NCBI GenBank assembly: GCA_028871815.1
Contig: JAGWMJ010000006.1
Span: 1-64,000, forward strand
Direction of reading: 5' to 3'
Length of the DNA stretch: 64,000 nucleotides
From: Armatimonadota bacterium
GTDB taxonomy: Bacteria; Armatimonadota; Chthonomonadetes; Chthonomonadales; Chthonomonadaceae
Position numbers and translations under genes: made by a program. This document shows, piece by piece, positions 54,037-62,622 of the stretch. The notes below the pieces were generated by a model that made no database searches, was not told the DNA's origin, and was given only the letters and a program-made list of their open reading frames with translations. Position 1 is the stretch's first letter. Every line of letters begins with the position of its first letter.

Positions 54037-55503
54037 TTACCGCGAGATCGGAACCCAATCGGTATCCGTTCCCGTTGAGATGTATCCGCCGCCGGTGTGC
54101 GTCAGCCCATTTAGGATCCAATAGACCACAGCGCCGTTCTGGGTATTGTGCCAGATAAGATCGGGCTGCCCATCGGCCTGCAAATCTGCAGTCCCCACAA
54201 TTTGCCACGCCGGATTGTTGCCGGCGGAGATAAATCCGCTCTGGGTTCGCGTCAATCCATCCATCAGCCAGTAGACCACTCCGCCGGTGGTGCTGTTCTG
54301 CCAGATCAGGTCCGGCGAGCCGTCACCATTCAGGTCCGCCGCGGCTACCACGTTCCATGACGGATCAACCCCCGTAGAGAGTGTGGCCGTACCGATACGC
54401 TGCGTTCCGTTCATCAACCATGCTGTAACGACGCCGGTGGCCTTGTCCTGCAGGATCAGGTCGGGATGGCCATCTCCATTGAGGTCTGCCGTGGTGACCA
54501 GTACCTCGTTCGCATCGCCACCGTACGAGACGTAGCCGGAACTGTATTTGCGGCTGCCAGACATCAGCCAGAAGACGATGGCGCCGTTCGTTACGTTTTG
54601 CCACAGTATGTCGGGCGTTCCGTCGCCGTTCAGGTCTACAATCGCGGCCGGACGCCATAGGGGCGAGCTGCTCGGCAGCGTGCCGGTGGAGAGGATACTC
54701 GTGCCATCGAGCAGCCAGGTGGAAAAGCCTTGCGTCCTGGTATTGAACCACCAGAGATCGGGTTCACCGTCGCCGTTGGCATCACGCATTGCGCCAACCG
54801 GATCCTGCTCCTGGTTGTAGATCTGCATCTCATCGAGGATGCCGTTGAACGGCAGCTGAGCGGCCGCTGACGCGTCCGGGACGTTTCCTATTCCGACGCC
54901 CGGGTTGTTTGCGGCGCTCAGCGCGCCGCCCGGCCGCACGGTGGTGGTGTCGGATCGGAGCAGCACTCCGTCAACCAGCAGCGCCATGCGTCCGGTATCT
55001 CCATCCAGCAGCGCTTGAACGTAAATAAAACGCCCGCGCGGAATGGAGGCATAGACGTAGTGGTATGCGGTTCCGGAAGCTATCTGAAAGTAGAGATGTC
55101 CGTTGGAGTCGACGGCCAGCAGGTAGGGCGCGTAACCGGTGTCATCAATTCGCGCCAATATGACGGCATATCCCTGGGCGGCCGACGGAAATGCCGTTAC
55201 GTTAACCCAACCGGAAATCGTGAGGGAGCTTGTGATCTGGAGATTGGGTGCGTCGGCAACCGAGACGCGACCGTTTCCGCCCGTGAACTGCCAGGCTTCG
55301 CCGCGAACGCCGGTTGTGTACGACACACTGCCGCTCAGAAGCCCGTCGTTACCGCCGGTGACGTCGGTGGCGTTTCCATTGGCCGGCCAGTAGCTTACCG
55401 GAGCCCCCTGGGCGCGTGCGCCTTCCGATGCCGATGAGAGCGCGACAACCAAGAGCAGCGCAGCCGCGAGCCCGCGGATCCGCTGTCTCAACGAATTTGA
55501 CAT
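54037..55503 (-). CDS. Secreted LamG/FG-GAP repeat protein, paralog 1
   Basis: The 488-residue protein has a signal peptide (GLAAALLLVVALSSASEGARA). Residues 35-225 form a LamG-like jelly roll (SYWPANGNATDVTGGNDG, LTISGWVNVTAF, NGILDEMQIYNQE). The rest is about five FG-GAP/VCBS-type repeats of roughly 48 residues with the pattern DLNGDGxPDLIWQNxxTGxVVYWLM, whose Asp-rich loops bind calcium in related proteins. This builds a beta propeller used in adhesion or surface display. It lies directly downstream of a paralog. Confidence 0.88.
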   Translation of the reverse strand: MSNSLRQRIRGLAAALLLVVALSSASEGARAQGAPVSYWPANGNATDVTGGNDGLLSGSVSYTTGVRGEAWQFTGGNGRVSVADAPNLQITSSLTISGWVNVTAFPSAAQGYAVILARIDDTGYAPYLLAVDSNGHLYFQIASGTAYHYVYASIPRGRFIYVQALLDGDTGRMALLVDGVLLRSDTTTVRPGGALSAANNPGVGIGNVPDASAAAQLPFNGILDEMQIYNQEQDPVGAMRDANGDGEPDLWWFNTRTQGFSTWLLDGTSILSTGTLPSSSPLWRPAAIVDLNGDGTPDILWQNVTNGAIVFWLMSGSRKYSSGYVSYGGDANEVLVTTADLNGDGHPDLILQDKATGVVTAWLMNGTQRIGTATLSTGVDPSWNVVAAADLNGDGSPDLIWQNSTTGGVVYWLMDGLTRTQSGFISAGNNPAWQIVGTADLQADGQPDLIWHNTQNGAVVYWILNGLTHTGGGYISTGTDTDWVPISR

Positions 55504-55634
55504 ACTATCTCCCGGTCAGCCTGGTGTGGCCGCCCCGATCTTCGGCGGACACTACGATTTGACGTCTGGGGAGTGCCGAGCGTTCCAAACTCATGTGCTT
55601 CCGCGACGGCGGTGCGCGGCGCCCCTGAATACGA

Positions 55635-55666
55635 TTGGCCCCTGCGCGGTGCGGCACAGGGGCCAA
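55635..55666 (-). terminator. Hairpin between the two FG-GAP genes
   Basis: TTGGCCCCTG (55635-55644) and CAGGGGCCAA (55657-55666) form a ten-pair stem with a 12-base loop, 23 bases after the upstream gene's stop on the minus strand. No T-run follows, so termination may be weak. Confidence 0.5.
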
Positions 55667-55688
55667 CCTGGTACTGCTGGTTTATCCG

Positions 55689-57134
55689 CTAATTGGCGAC
55701 CGGCTGCCAGCGCGATGCGGTGCCGCTGCTGATCACGCCACCGCCAACATGCGTTACGCCCTGCATCTGCCACCAGTCCACGGAGTTCACGGAGGTGTTC
55801 TGCCAGATCAGGTCGGCATTGCCGTTATTCATCAGGTCGGCGGCGCCAATCAGGCGCCACGCCGGGCTCATTGCCGAAACGATCATGCCGCCTCCGATGT
55901 GGCGCGTTCCCTGCATCAGCCAGTAGGCAACGGCGCCGGTTTTACTGTTCTGCCAGATCAGGTCGGGGTAACCGTCACCGTTAACATCGGCGACCGCAGC
56001 CAGTCGCCAGGCGGGATCCAGCCCGGACGCCATAACGGTAGTGCCCGCAACTGCCGACTCGAAGAAGCTCCAGTAGACCACGTCACCAGTCGCCTGGTTC
56101 TGCCACACAATGCCTGGGAAGCCATCACCATCCAGGTCGACCATGGTCACCACGTGCCAAACCGGGTTGATACCGGCGGCGAGCACACCGGTCTGGTTGA
56201 TCATGCCGGGACGGATTACCCAGTAATCGACTTCGCCCGTTTGTGTGTTTTGCCACACCTCGTCGGGGTAGCTGTCGCCGTTCAGATCCAGCGTGGATAC
56301 CAGGCTCCAGGGTTTCAGCGGGCCCTGGCTGTATGATTCACCGCCTGTGTGTGCGCCATTGACCAGGTCCCATACCGCTACGTTGTTCGAAAGTGCATCC
56401 ACCCAGAACAGGTCCTGGTGGCCGTCGCCGTTTGCATCTCGCACGGGCGTAGATGGCATTTTCGCCACGTTGTACACCTTCAGCTCATCCACCACGCCGT
56501 CAAGCGGCATCTGATCGGGATTTATAGCTTGTGGAACATTACCGATCCCAATTCCGGGCAAGCCCACCGCATACAACTGAGCGTCCGGCAGAATCGTGGT
56601 GTGCTCGTATATACCGGCCGCGCCATCTACATCCAGGTGCGCAAATCCGGTAGCGCCGTTCACCACCGCCTGAACGAGCATGAATCTTCCGAGCGGTATC
56701 CTGGACGAGATGGATCCGGTATCGGGGCCATCGGACCAGTTGAAGGTGAGGAACTGGTCCTGATCGACGCCGAGCTGCCACGTGTAGTCGCCGAAACCGT
56801 CCTCGCGAGTGGCGATTATGGCAAAACCTTGAGCTGCAGATGGCGCCGCATCCACCCGGACCCAGCACGAGACCGTTACGCAGGTCGGCGTAGCAAACGC
56901 CGGCACATCCGGTGCAAAAACTCGGCCATCGCCACCAACGAAGTGAAAGCCCTGATTTACCACTGCCGGGGCGAAACCGGCGTCGCCGAGCAGCAGGCCA
57001 TTGCTGTGGCCAACAATATCCCTGGTTGTTCCGTCGCCAGACCAATAACCAACGGGATTGACGTTCTGCGCACGCGCGGCGAGTGCGGCTGCTACGCAGA
57101 CGGCGGCGACCAAGCCGCGCACAATAGTCTTCAC
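55689..57134 (-). CDS. Secreted LamG/FG-GAP repeat protein, paralog 2
   Basis: GTG 57134 is preceded by AGGAG at eight bases and gives 481 residues. The signal peptide is VKTIVRGLVAAVCVAAALAARA. A LamG-like domain (YWSGDGTTRDIVGHSNGLLL, VTVSCWVRVDAAPSAAQG, VVDELKVYNVAK) is followed by five FG-GAP-type repeats (DVNGDGYPDLIWQNSKTGAV and similar). It has the same domain order and near-equal length as the gene downstream, so the pair is a tandem duplication. Probably surface-exposed or secreted; ligand unknown. Confidence 0.88.
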   Translation of the reverse strand: MKTIVRGLVAAVCVAAALAARAQNVNPVGYWSGDGTTRDIVGHSNGLLLGDAGFAPAVVNQGFHFVGGDGRVFAPDVPAFATPTCVTVSCWVRVDAAPSAAQGFAIIATREDGFGDYTWQLGVDQDQFLTFNWSDGPDTGSISSRIPLGRFMLVQAVVNGATGFAHLDVDGAAGIYEHTTILPDAQLYAVGLPGIGIGNVPQAINPDQMPLDGVVDELKVYNVAKMPSTPVRDANGDGHQDLFWVDALSNNVAVWDLVNGAHTGGESYSQGPLKPWSLVSTLDLNGDSYPDEVWQNTQTGEVDYWVIRPGMINQTGVLAAGINPVWHVVTMVDLDGDGFPGIVWQNQATGDVVYWSFFESAVAGTTVMASGLDPAWRLAAVADVNGDGYPDLIWQNSKTGAVAYWLMQGTRHIGGGMIVSAMSPAWRLIGAADLMNNGNADLIWQNTSVNSVDWWQMQGVTHVGGGVISSGTASRWQPVAN

Positions 57135-57323
57135 AAAGCGATCTCCTGGCCGGTGCATTTGGCAATGTTCCGGATCGCGCTCCGCAATCCGGTCGAGGAT
57201 GCCCAGACCACGCATCCTGCAAGCAGTATGCCGGTACAGTGAGGCGATTGTGCACGTTCGGGGCTGAATTACCATGCGTCGACGCGCGAGCACGGTACGA
57301 TGGCGCCGTCACCCGGTCGCGGG

Positions 57324-57875
57324 CTACATGTATCGCATCAAGATCCCGAGGCTGCGGTTATCGAGCTTGTGAATGTTCGGAAACTCGAATCGGTTGCCGT
57401 CCACATCGGTCATGAGGAGCCTTCCGCCAGAAACCTCCTGCAGATTGTCCTTCACTTCCCGTACAGCCACTTCCCGCTCGCCGCGGTCGGTCATTACCTT
57501 CCAGTAGAGGGCGCCGTGCTCTTCGGTAACCGAGATAACCTTTAGCACCACAGGGACGAAGTAGCGCCGCTCCAACTCTTCGGCCACGATTTTACGGGAC
57601 TCAGCGTCCAGATGGTCCGCTTCAGGCAGCACGCCAATATCTTTACCGGCGCCATCCAGAAAACCGATGTAGTGGTCTGGGTCGGAGAGCGGAAAGGCGC
57701 GCGCCACGGTTACCCTCAGGTAGCAGCGGTCGCCTGCCAGCACCAGCCGAGTCTCTCCGGCAAGGCGCAGCAGTTGCACTTCCTGTGGCTGCAGTATCCG
57801 CAGATCGATCGCTGACGTGTCTTCATCCTGGTTGTCAAGCGGTCCCACGGCGGCGGACGTTGGTTGCGTTTCCAT
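57324..57875 (-). CDS. DUF1854 protein, probable partner of the ABC exporter
   Basis: The 183-residue product matches DUF1854: YLRVTVARAFPLSDPDHYIG, LDAESRKIVAEELERRYFVP, YWKVMTDRGEREVAVREVK and LMTDVDGNRFEFPNIHKLD. In other bacteria this family is encoded beside a zinc-ribbon ABC exporter and often beside cyanophycin genes. Such an exporter is at 46616-48943 here, on the other strand. ATG 57875 overlaps the hom stop (TGATG); GTG 57878 is an alternative, and GAGGA lies upstream. Confidence 0.85.
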   Translation of the reverse strand: METQPTSAAVGPLDNQDEDTSAIDLRILQPQEVQLLRLAGETRLVLAGDRCYLRVTVARAFPLSDPDHYIGFLDGAGKDIGVLPEADHLDAESRKIVAEELERRYFVPVVLKVISVTEEHGALYWKVMTDRGEREVAVREVKDNLQEVSGGRLLMTDVDGNRFEFPNIHKLDNRSLGILMRYM

Positions 57876-59224
57876 CACTTGAGGTCCTCTATGCGTATGG
57901 ACGCACCGATACTCTCAACGCCATTCATGAGCTCGATCGTAGCCAGTGCGCTGCGCACGGCGCCCCATGGCGCCAGATGCGTGAGCCAAACGACTTCGTT
58001 ATATCCGAAGCTTACCTCCTCCGGTTGCAGCGATAGTACCGATTGGATTGAAATCTGGTGCTCACCCAAAACGCCTGCAACCTCGGCCAGTGTCCGAGGG
58101 CGGTCGCGTAGCGTCATTCGGAGATAATGGCGCGTTACGGCCTGGTCTGGGTGCACCTGCTGCAAGGGGAGTGCACACGTGCACGGCACGCGACCCGTCG
58201 CGCCGTGCCGGATGTTACGGAAGACATCCATCAGGTCCCCCACTACGGCGCTGGCGGTTGGTCCGGCGCCGGCGCCTCTACCGTAAAACATCACCTCGCC
58301 CACGGGTTCGCCGCGGAGCAAGACGGCGTTGTTGACGCCATGCGTAGCGGCCAGCGGGTGATCGGTGCGCACGAGGGCTGGATTGACGCGCACTTCCACG
58401 TCGGTATTCGTGACACGGCGAGCCACGCCGAGCAGCTTGATTGCGAAGCCGAGGTCGCGCGCATACTTGATATCGCGCGGGGTTATGTGCGATATGCCCT
58501 CTACAGGCACGGCGGCCACGTTGATCCGGCCGGTAAACGCGATTGAGGCCAAAATGGCGATTTTGAACCGGGCGTCGTGCCCTTCAATGTCGCTTTCCGG
58601 GTTTGCTTCCGCGTAACCCAGGTCCTGGGCGGAGCGCAGGGCCGTCTCAAAATCGCCGTGCCCGGCCTCCATTTCACTCAGAATGTAGTTGGTGGTGCCA
58701 TTGATGATGCCCGCAACCAGCCGGATCTCGTTGGCAGCCAACGCGTTCTTCATTGGCTGGATGAGCGGAATGCCGCCGCATACACTGGCTTCAAACTGAA
58801 AATCGAGCGCGCCGGCTTCGGCTTCTTCCATCAGGCTGTGCCCGGCGCAGGCCAGCAACTGCTTGTTCGCCGTGACCACATGCTTTCCGGCCGCCAGGGC
58901 GCGATGCAGGTAGGTCGCAGCCGGCTCAATGCCGCCGATCAACTCGCAAACCACGTGGATTGCCGGGTCGTCGATCACCTCTTCGACGTTGGCAGTAACA
59001 ATGTTTTGCGGAACGATGGCGGCGCGCCGCTTGTCCGGGTTGCTCACGGCAATACGGGCAATCTCAAACTGGACGCCGCTCTTGCGCTGGATCGTCTCCC
59101 TCTGCTTGAGCAGCAGCTCCACAACGCCGGTACCAACCACGCCCATGCCGAGAAAGCCGATGCGGATCGGCCCGCAGTGCTCAGGTGGCGCGGCTCTGTT
59201 GGCTGGATCGGTGCGTTCGGTCAC
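57875..59224 (-). CDS. hom: Homoserine dehydrogenase
   Basis: The enzyme reduces aspartate semialdehyde to homoserine, the branch to threonine and methionine. The 449 residues carry IGFLGMGVVGTGVVELLL (nucleotide binding), VTANKQLLACAGHSLMEEA, and the central catalytic GIINGTTNYILSEME, YAEANPESDIEGHDARFKI with the active-site Asp and Lys. A C-terminal ACT domain (RPRTLAEVAGVLGEHQISIQ) suggests feedback by an amino acid. The gene overlaps both accB and the DUF1854 gene by short stretches, so the three are co-expressed. Confidence 0.96.
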   Translation of the reverse strand: MTERTDPANRAAPPEHCGPIRIGFLGMGVVGTGVVELLLKQRETIQRKSGVQFEIARIAVSNPDKRRAAIVPQNIVTANVEEVIDDPAIHVVCELIGGIEPAATYLHRALAAGKHVVTANKQLLACAGHSLMEEAEAGALDFQFEASVCGGIPLIQPMKNALAANEIRLVAGIINGTTNYILSEMEAGHGDFETALRSAQDLGYAEANPESDIEGHDARFKIAILASIAFTGRINVAAVPVEGISHITPRDIKYARDLGFAIKLLGVARRVTNTDVEVRVNPALVRTDHPLAATHGVNNAVLLRGEPVGEVMFYGRGAGAGPTASAVVGDLMDVFRNIRHGATGRVPCTCALPLQQVHPDQAVTRHYLRMTLRDRPRTLAEVAGVLGEHQISIQSVLSLQPEEVSFGYNEVVWLTHLAPWGAVRSALATIELMNGVESIGASIRIEDLK

Positions 59225-59706
59225 TCGCCATCGTCCGGCAGTATCTCAACCAGCGGCGCGCCGGCCTGAACCAGCGCGCCATCTTCAGCCGGAATCGCCA
59301 GGACGGTGCCGCCGCGTTCGGCCGGCACATCCGAAAAGATCTTCATCGCCTCTATGACGCCGATGGATTGGCCGGCCGCGATGTGATGCCCGACCTCGAT
59401 AAAAGGCGGCGCTCCCGGTTTATCGGCTCTGTAGAAGATGCCGACCATGGGAGATGTGAGCATTACGCCGGCGGAGGATACTTCCGGCTCGTCGTCGGGC
59501 ACCGTGGGCGCCGCGATCTGCCGCAGAGCGGCGTTGGCCGGAATGGTGGCGGCATGCTCCGGCGGCGCAGTGGTGCCTGCCGCCCTGGGAGCCTTGATAC
59601 GGATCGATCGATGTCCGTCGCAGTATCGGATTTCCGCCAGGTGCTCGTCTCGGGCAAGCTCCAACAGGCGGCGAATCTCTTCCAGTTCGAATCCAAGGAG
59701 GGGCAT
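59221..59706 (-). CDS. accB: Biotin carboxyl carrier protein of acetyl-CoA carboxylase
   Basis: AccB carries carboxyl-biotin in the first step of fatty acid synthesis. From ATG 59706 the product is 161 residues, the usual length. A helical start (FELEEIRRLLELARDEHLAE) is followed by a Pro/Ala linker and the biotinyl domain (LTSPMVGIFYRADKPGAPPF) with the biotin-accepting Lys122 in GVIEAMKIF. The longer frame from 59826 adds an unrelated hydrophobic head. The stop overlaps the hom start. AccC is not adjacent. Confidence 0.93.
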   Translation of the reverse strand: MPLLGFELEEIRRLLELARDEHLAEIRYCDGHRSIRIKAPRAAGTTAPPEHAATIPANAALRQIAAPTVPDDEPEVSSAGVMLTSPMVGIFYRADKPGAPPFIEVGHHIAAGQSIGVIEAMKIFSDVPAERGGTVLAIPAEDGALVQAGAPLVEILPDDGE

Positions 59707-59944
59707 GGCGGCTGGGTTTCGGCGCGCTGTGGCCGCGGTGCAGAGCAGCACCGCAAAGGGAACAAGAGCCGCCTGAGGCGGCTTCGACACACTCGGCAGT
59801 ATACCCATGAGGCGGTTCACCGTCAAGCGCGTCCGTTGGGGGCAACGCTACCGGCGGAGGCAGGGACTGGTAAACTACAAGGACCCGTGCAGGTCTCCGG
59901 CTGCGACCACGGGCGTTCTGTAATCCCACGCGGAGGTCACTTCA

Positions 59945-60940
59945 TTGTCCTCGTTTGATGTGTTCGGCATGTGCAATCCCTTGTTCGACGTGCAGGCGGA
60001 AGTCTCGGACGCACTGCTTGCCGACATCGGACTGCAAAAGGGCACGATGTCGCTTCTTGAAGAAGCCGAGGGGCACACGCTGCTTGCCCGCGTTGCGGAG
60101 CATATTGTCAATGCCGAGCCGGGTGGCTCAGGTGCGAACACGATGATCGGAGTTGCGATGCTTGGCGGCTCGGCATGCTATACCGGCAAGCTGGCGGATG
60201 ACGAGCGCGGTCGCCTTTATATGCAGGGCATGGAAGATCGCGGCGTCACCTTCGCGGCTCCGGTCGGGGCCGGTGCCACGGGGACCTGTGTGGTGCTGTT
60301 GACGCCGGATGCGGAGCGCACAATGGGCACGTTCCTGGGAAGCTGCCGCTCGCTCGCGCCGCCGGACGTGGACGTGGAGCGGCTGAAGTCCAGCAGATAC
60401 CTGTACGCCACCGCTTATCTTTGGGATACGGCGTCGCAGCGCGAAGCGGTTACAAAAGCCATGCTCGAGGCGCGTGCCGGCGGAACCCGGGTGGCCTTCA
60501 GCCTTTCCGACACGTTTTGCGTTACGCGGAACAAACCGGAGATTCTCGCGCTCATGAAGGAGCACGTAAACATTGTCATCGGCAACGAGCAAGAGGCCTG
60601 CACGCTTACCGGCGAGCACGACGCGCGCCGTGCGGCTGCCCGCCTGGCCGAGCACGCCGATATCGCGGTGGTGACGCAGGGCGCCAACGGATCGGTGATC
60701 ATTGAGGACGGACACGCTGTAACCGTACCGGCATATCCCGCCACGCCCGTTGATACCACCGGCGCGGGCGACGTATACGCAGCAGGCATCCTTCACGCTG
60801 TCACGCACGACCTCGGACTTCAGTGTGGGGCACACATCGGCGGATTGCTGGCTTCGCGTGTGGTCAGTAAGCTGGGCGCGCGCCTCGACGAGATTCCGTG
60901 GTCGGATGTAGACCGTATCGTGGAGCGGTACGCGGCCTGA
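59945..60940 (+). CDS. PfkB-family sugar or nucleoside kinase
   Basis: The 331-residue product starts with TTG 59945, with GGAGG nine bases upstream. It opens with DVFGMCNPLFDVQAEVSDALL, typical of adenosine-kinase-like PfkB members, and has the first signature PGGSGANTMIGVAMLGG and the second, DTTGAGDVYAAGILHAV, with catalytic Asp276. The likely substrate is adenosine or a related sugar. It is followed 19 bases later by a SAM hydrolase, whose product is adenosine, which supports adenosine as substrate by inference. Confidence 0.87.
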   Translation: MSSFDVFGMCNPLFDVQAEVSDALLADIGLQKGTMSLLEEAEGHTLLARVAEHIVNAEPGGSGANTMIGVAMLGGSACYTGKLADDERGRLYMQGMEDRGVTFAAPVGAGATGTCVVLLTPDAERTMGTFLGSCRSLAPPDVDVERLKSSRYLYATAYLWDTASQREAVTKAMLEARAGGTRVAFSLSDTFCVTRNKPEILALMKEHVNIVIGNEQEACTLTGEHDARRAAARLAEHADIAVVTQGANGSVIIEDGHAVTVPAYPATPVDTTGAGDVYAAGILHAVTHDLGLQCGAHIGGLLASRVVSKLGARLDEIPWSDVDRIVERYAA

Positions 60941-60959
60941 CCGAGCCTGGGGCCAATGG

Positions 60960-61796
60960 ATGACGCATCCAGCCGTTATAACACTCACCACCGATTTTGG
61001 GCTTGCCGATCCGTTCGTTGGTGTGATGAAGGGCGCCATCCTCAGATGCGCCACAGCGGCACGGATCGTAGACATCACGCACGCGATTCCGCCGCAGGAT
61101 GTCATGGCTGCCAGCTGGTTGCTCTCCAGCTCCGTCGGCTGGTTTCCTCATGGCACGGTGCATGTGGCTGTTGTCGATCCGGGGGTTGGATCGGCCCGGC
61201 ACGCACTGGCGATCCGGTGCGGCACGTTCTTCCTCGTCGGTCCCGACAATGGCATCTTCACCGAGACTCTTCTGCAATATCCGCAGCTTGAAGCAGTGGT
61301 CATCGAGCCCGAAGCAATACCTGTACCGGCGATGAGCGCCACCTTCCATGGCCGCGATCTGTTTGCTCTCGCCGCGGCGGAGATCGCTCTGGGCCGACCG
61401 ATTCGGGAGCTGGGGCTATCGGTATCGGCCGCCGATCTGGTTCGGCTGGCGCTGCCACAACGGCATGCCACGGAAAACGCCGTGGCCGGTTTCATCCGAT
61501 GGATAGACCGGTTCGGCAACCTGATTTCCGATATCGTGCCTGAGTTGCTGGATGCCGCGCTCAGCAGGTCCGGCTCCGGCCCGCTGCCCGCGCCACGCGG
61601 CCCCTGGCTGGTCACAGTCGGGTCGTGTACGGTGCGCGGCATTCGGCGTACATACACCGATGTCGACACTCTTGAGCCGATTGCCCTGTTCGGCAGCAGC
61701 GGCACGCTGGAGGTCGCCGTGCGAAACGGCTCTGCCGCCGAACTTGCGGGAATCGGAATCGGCGAACCGATCCGGCTGTGTCGCAACCTGGTTTGA
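60960..61796 (+). CDS. SAM hydrolase (adenosine-forming), DUF62 family
   Basis: The 278-residue product belongs to the family (formerly DUF62) that splits S-adenosylmethionine into adenosine and methionine using water or hydroxide. Motifs in order are LTTDFGLADPFVGVMKGAIL, VVDPGVGSARHAL, GPDNGIF, TFHGRDLFALAAAEIALG and WIDRFGNLISDI; the Asp, Asn and Phe residues shape the SAM pocket. It is encoded just after the adenosine-kinase-like gene, so adenosine formed here could be rephosphorylated at once. Related chlorinases share the fold, but their distinct residues cannot be judged here. Confidence 0.9.
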   Translation: MTHPAVITLTTDFGLADPFVGVMKGAILRCATAARIVDITHAIPPQDVMAASWLLSSSVGWFPHGTVHVAVVDPGVGSARHALAIRCGTFFLVGPDNGIFTETLLQYPQLEAVVIEPEAIPVPAMSATFHGRDLFALAAAEIALGRPIRELGLSVSAADLVRLALPQRHATENAVAGFIRWIDRFGNLISDIVPELLDAALSRSGSGPLPAPRGPWLVTVGSCTVRGIRRTYTDVDTLEPIALFGSSGTLEVAVRNGSAAELAGIGIGEPIRLCRNLV

Positions 61797-61821
61797 TTTC
61801 ACGCCGCGCATGTGATAAACT
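61793..61821 (+). promoter_or_regulatory. Probable promoter of the sigma factor gene
   Basis: TTGATT (61793-61798) and TAAACT (61816-61821) are separated by 17 bases. The -35 box overlaps the last codons of the SAM hydrolase gene. Confidence 0.55.
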
Positions 61822-61908
61822 CAATAGGTAACGCGGCCCGCTGGAACAGCCTTGGCACCAGCACAGGCTACGCGTAGGATCAGGTTGTGGTGCCGGGACG
61901 TCGAATCC

Positions 61909-62565
61909 ATGCCCTGCGAACGCACTTTCATCGAGGATCGCGACAAGCCCGCAGCGGGTGTAGCGCATTCGACCGACCCAGCGATATTTCAGGCTCTGTG
62001 GGACCGACACTGGCCGGCACAGTATCGCTTCTTCCGGCGCCGTGGCTTGCGGGCTGAAGAGGCGGAGGATCTGGCCGGCGAAACTCTTCTTGCGGCGTTT
62101 GCCAACCTGCATCAGTTTGAGGGGCGCGGCCGCGGCCAGTTTGAGGGGCGCTCGTGCTCCGTGGAAACCTGGCTGGGCTCCATTGCACGTCGAAAACTGG
62201 CGGCGTACCTCGCCGGGAGATCCCGGCTGGTGACGATCGACTCGGTCGATGGCGCCGGAGTAATCGACGCCGGCCATCGCGGTTCAGGCGCGGGCGACCA
62301 TGATCGATTGCCGGGGGATTCGGCCAATGAGCCGATCCGCGCGCTGCTCAAGCGCGAGCTGGCGGAAGAGACGTGCGACGCGTTAATATCGGTTGGGATG
62401 CGCTCCGAAACGCAATTCGCTGCGCTATTGCTGCACTATTGCTGCGACCTTTCGCACAAGGATATTGCTGAGTTGTGGCACGTAGACAGCAAAACCGTGA
62501 ACTCACGCCTGCAGGAAGGTCGCAAGAGTTTGAAGCGGGCGATCGCTGCGCCGCTTGATGGATGA
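61909..62565 (+). CDS. RNA polymerase sigma-70 family (ECF-type) sigma factor
   Basis: From ATG 61909 the product is 218 residues. Region 2 is LWDRHWPAQYRFFRRRGLRAEEAEDLAGETLLAAF; region 4 is a HTH, LSHKDIAELWHVDSKTVNSRLQEGRKSL. Between them is a short duplicated stretch QFEGRGRGQFEGRS. ECF sigma factors direct polymerase to a regulon in response to a signal and are usually held by a partner protein. A TTG start at 61852 is possible. The next two genes may be its control partners. Confidence 0.87.
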   Translation: MPCERTFIEDRDKPAAGVAHSTDPAIFQALWDRHWPAQYRFFRRRGLRAEEAEDLAGETLLAAFANLHQFEGRGRGQFEGRSCSVETWLGSIARRKLAAYLAGRSRLVTIDSVDGAGVIDAGHRGSGAGDHDRLPGDSANEPIRALLKRELAEETCDALISVGMRSETQFAALLLHYCCDLSHKDIAELWHVDSKTVNSRLQEGRKSLKRAIAAPLDG

Positions 62566-62622
62566 ACGTGGAAATCGCCACTGGCGACGGATTGGCCATT
62601 TTGTGACGCGAGGAGACTCTGC

